DNA from: Trachythela sp. YZ-2020
Taxonomy: Eukaryota > Cnidaria > Anthozoa > Malacalcyonacea > Clavulariidae
NCBI GenBank assembly: GCA_016169945.1
Contig: JADLSH010000388.1
Location: 4,910,501-4,974,500 of the forward strand
DNA: 64,000 bases
Direction: 5' to 3'
Position 1 is the first letter of the stretch; every line of letters starts with the position of its first letter. The position numbers and the translations under genes were made by a program. The notes under the pieces are model-generated. The model worked only from the letters and a program-made list of their open reading frames with translations. It had not been told where the DNA came from and made no database searches. Below, one piece after another: positions 61,168 through 64,000 of the stretch.

Positions 61168-61886
61168 AATGCAGCATATATCTTAAATAATAATTATAAT
61201 AATTATAATAATAATAATTTAATACTTATAGCGCGCAAATTTACATTCGAATATGATCAAATGCGCGTTACAAAAGAAATATTTAAAACCAGTAAACGTC
61301 TGAAAACTTATTACATTTAGTGCATGATTTACTGGTTTTGTCGAAGACATTCTTCCAAGTTATTAGTTTCTCATCGTATTTTTGTAGATGCTTCATTTAT
61401 TTTTTGTTACTTATTAATTATTTATCGTTCATTTCCAAAAAACCTGTTAATAATTCGTTACTCATCATTTCTTTTCCATCCCTGACAACCTTGTATAAAC
61501 AGATTGTTGATTTTTGCGCGTCTATACTGTTTAGATTTTACACATATTAAATTGTTATTTATTGCTAAGCGATGAACTTGAGTATTAGTAACAGAGTATT
61601 TGTTGTCATTCAATATATAAACAATTTATTCAATACTGACTTGCCGGCGGTATATTAATGCAGCACTTAAATATTAATGTCGCAAAAGTTAATGCATGAT
61701 GGCTATGTGTCTCCGAAATGAATGAGGTCTCAGTAAACTAAAGGTAGGCATACACTCTAGGTAATTAACTGCTGTTAGATGCCACAAAATTAAAGTCTTG
61801 GTTTTATAATCCAAGAGATCTGTAACTTACTATGTGTTCGTACGCTTTTAGTTTCAGCTATCGCTAATTCAATTAAGGTTGTCCTC
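61168..61886. other. Intergenic stretch, no gene seen
   Basis: Includes an aat-rich microsatellite at about 61187-61222 and short AT-rich frames with no recognisable product. Confidence 0.5.
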
Positions 61887-62507
61887 GGGGGTCGATTGTA
61901 TAGAAGTCTTAACTGCATTTTAGGCTTTTACGGAGACCACGGAGCATTTTTTTATTGGGGGGCTAAAGATCTCCGAGGGCGCAGTGACAACATTATCGAG
62001 TGCCGAAGGTGCGAGACCTTTAGGGGGGTATGGGGGCATGCTCCCCCAGAAAATTTCGAAATCTACATGGCATTTAATGCACTTTGGGGGAAGATTTAAG
62101 AGCAATGTCACAAGAATTCTTTCCAAATATTTGGTCGAGCGAAAAGCTGCAGTGCTGACCACCAAACCAACCGATCGTACCTACGCAACGAATCAGTATT
62201 TACTGCCAAGATTGAAGAAGAGAATAAAGTGCCTAATTTGATACCTAAAACATTCAAACCCCGACGATTCCCTGCTAGATTGAAGTAAACAATAAGCCTT
62301 AGACATAGTAGATATATTGTATATATGTATAATAATGTTTTCTTCAGTTTATGACTTATTTATGGTTGTGAACTATGTCCAATCTACTAGAAATCACAAT
62401 ATGTATAACAAATTATTGGGGGGCTAAAGCTACCCAAGCCCCCAACCCCCTCCCTGCTTCGCGGTCTCTGTTTTAACTACCCGTTTTGTAGTTAAACAGT
62501 AGTTAAC
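61887..62507. mobile_element. Third GGGGCCGG-type MITE, split by an insertion
   Basis: 61887-61922 (gtcgattgtatagaagtctt) and 62469-62507 (ttttaactacccgttttgta) are the two parts of the 33330-33476 MITE in reverse orientation. Between them about 545 bp is inserted, with gagacc/ggtctc ends and ttggggggctaaag words at both sides. Ends of the insert are not exact. Confidence 0.55.
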
Positions 62508-62750
62508 AGAGGCGAAAGCCTTCGACTCGATCAAATCGTCCTGCGTAATTCAGCTCAGCTCTCAGCTGCAAGTAAGGATGATTATAGCACGCCATCACTT
62601 ACTTCGCTCAAAACGTCTTTTGAATGAGATGTTTATAAGTAAAGTCCTAACACCCATGGTCCTGTTTCATTTAATATATTTCTAAAGTTTGATCTTGAAA
62701 CTCTACTTCGATTATTTAGGTCAGTAAAGGTTCTATGTTTTCATCCTTTT

Positions 62751-63711
62751 ATGGATACACGCGCGTGGTATACGAACAAGAAAGGGTTCTTCTACATTTT
62801 GGTTCTTTTCCAAACTGTTGTAATTCTTCTTACGGCATGCTATGTTGTTTTATCCATCAGTAACATGAGAAATGGCGACAGTTTCAGGTTAAACAACAGT
62901 TATCACCGGTACCGTGACGTGACAAGCGAAATTAAAGAAAATAAATATGAAAGAAAAGCGCTAAAAGCGTTTAATATTGTTGTTATGGCAAAGGGGAGGA
63001 TTGTTGATAACGATGAAAGTGGCGGGAGGGAGGGAGTGAAATTGACTAGGTCGAATGAGAAAAGAATCAACGGGAATGGCGTTAAGAAATATAATAATGA
63101 AAACAACAACAAGAACAGCAATAATGATAAAAACAGGGGCGACAAAAACGGTAACAACAACAGGATCAACAACAACAACAACAGAAACAGCAAGAACAGC
63201 AACAAGAACAACAGCAACAAGCGCAACACCACCAACAATCACAACAACCTTCACCAAACCTCTCTAACAAATCACAGTCCACCCAACCAAAGAAAACCCA
63301 TCCTAATGTTCATTGCCATTATGAGCGCTCCTGAGAGAATACATCGTAGAAATGCTTTAAGAAGAAGCTGGTTAAGACAATGTGAACATTACAATACTTC
63401 ATGTTACATGTTCACCGATGCTCTTGACATGCACGGAGAACGACAACCGGACGAAATCTATGTAGCCTTGGAGCAAGAAAAGTTTCTACACAAGGACCTA
63501 ATCCTGTCTGAAAGTCCTGGCGGGATAAATTTTTCCCGAAGGTATCTCTGGATTATTAACTGGGCGAATAAGAAATACAAGTTTGATTTCTTATTGAGAG
63601 TTGATGATGACTATTTTATTTGTATGGACAGATTATTTTTGGAATTGCCGTATAGGAAAACAGTCAAGAATCTGTATTGGGGACATGTTCATTGTTATCC
63701 ACCAGGCAAGT
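62751..63711 (+). CDS. GT31 beta-1,3-glycosyltransferase, first coding exon (partial)
   Basis: ATG at 62751 opens a 321-codon frame. Residues about 12-35 (GFFYILVLFQTVVILLTACY) are a signal-anchor helix, so a type II Golgi protein. About 110-175 is an Asn/Lys-rich low-complexity stem. From about 183 the catalytic domain begins: KPILMFIAIMSAPERIHRRN, ALRRSWL, GINFSRRYLWIINWA, FDFLLRVDDDYF with the DDD metal/UDP-sugar motif at about 285-287, then LYWGHVHCYPPGK. This is Pfam Galactosyl_T (CAZy GT31), B3GALT/B3GNT-like. The domain stops short of its usual end, so the gene must continue. The exon end is ambiguous: AA then GTTTTG at 63712, or a GC donor (CAG then GCAAGT) at 63706. No continuation is seen up to 64000. 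Acceptor sugar unknown. Confidence 0.88.
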
Positions 63712-63716
63712 TTTGA

Positions 63717-64000
63717 TGTAGTTTAAATACGACAGGCTAAGCCACTTGCACTTTGTTATAGAGTGAAGCGCAAGACAAAATATGTGATGCAAGCTTACTT
63801 TGAATTCGTTAGCGATGTTATTAGTTAGATACCGGAGTACATAGATAGCTAGTTGGTTTGTTAGCTAGGAAGTTGTATAACCCTAAGTAACTGATTAGTT
63901 AGTTACTGTAAATAGCTCGATTTATACCAGAGACAGATCGTCCGACAAGCCCACGTATCATCAGTCGGACGAATCATCCTTCTTAGAATGAATTAGTTTG
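63717..64000. other. Start of the GT31 intron
   Basis: No further coding sequence or repeat recognised before the window ends. Confidence 0.5.

Noticed and set aside
62903..63267. Leu- or Val-rich and Thr-rich frames over the GT31 stem
   Set aside because: Antisense or shifted readings of the AAC-rich low-complexity stem.

Overview
This is animal nuclear DNA: AT-rich, with intron-dense genes bounded by GT-AG splice sites and a heavy load of small transposons. The proteins read most like their vertebrate orthologues, and the repeats (many hAT, Tc1/mariner and Merlin-type non-autonomous elements, two tRNA-derived SINE families, P-element and LINE remnants) suggest an early-branching invertebrate. 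A cnidarian is my best guess, but nothing in the window proves it.

Layout. (1) 1-5538, +: 3' end of a short-chain dehydrogenase/reductase gene whose 4.6-kb intron holds a P-element remnant with a Merlin-like element nested in it. (2) 6656-16555, -: complete cyclin L gene (10 exons, 481 aa). (3) 17216-20500, +: complete C3orf33 homologue (5 exons, 238 aa), divergent from cyclin L across about 660 bp. (4) 21676-25879, -: complete cationic amino-acid transporter-like gene of the SLC7 CAT branch (4 exons, 649 aa). (5) 28975-48263, -: complete condensin subunit NCAPD2 (33 exons, 1425 aa; exon lengths sum to an exact multiple of three). (6) 49955-58557, -: a second SLC7 CAT gene whose promoter plus first two coding exons are tandemly duplicated, so two alternative 5' halves share one 3' half. 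(7) 62751 onward, +: first coding exon of a GT31 beta-1,3-glycosyltransferase that runs toward or past the window end.

The genes do not form a pathway. They cover chromosome condensation (NCAPD2), a splicing/transcription cyclin (CCNL), amino-acid transport (two SLC7 genes), retinoid/steroid-type oxidoreduction (SDR), a mitochondrial membrane protein (C3orf33) and Golgi glycosylation (GT31). Introns and intergenic DNA are mostly layered transposons, many with intact target-site duplications that give the order of insertion.

Most unusual: the duplicated 5' cassette of the second SLC7 gene, bordered by the same 24-bp-type minisatellite at both copies; a terminal-inverted-repeat element just upstream of NCAPD2 whose interior is a 69-bp satellite array; and several long, nearly perfect fold-back elements.
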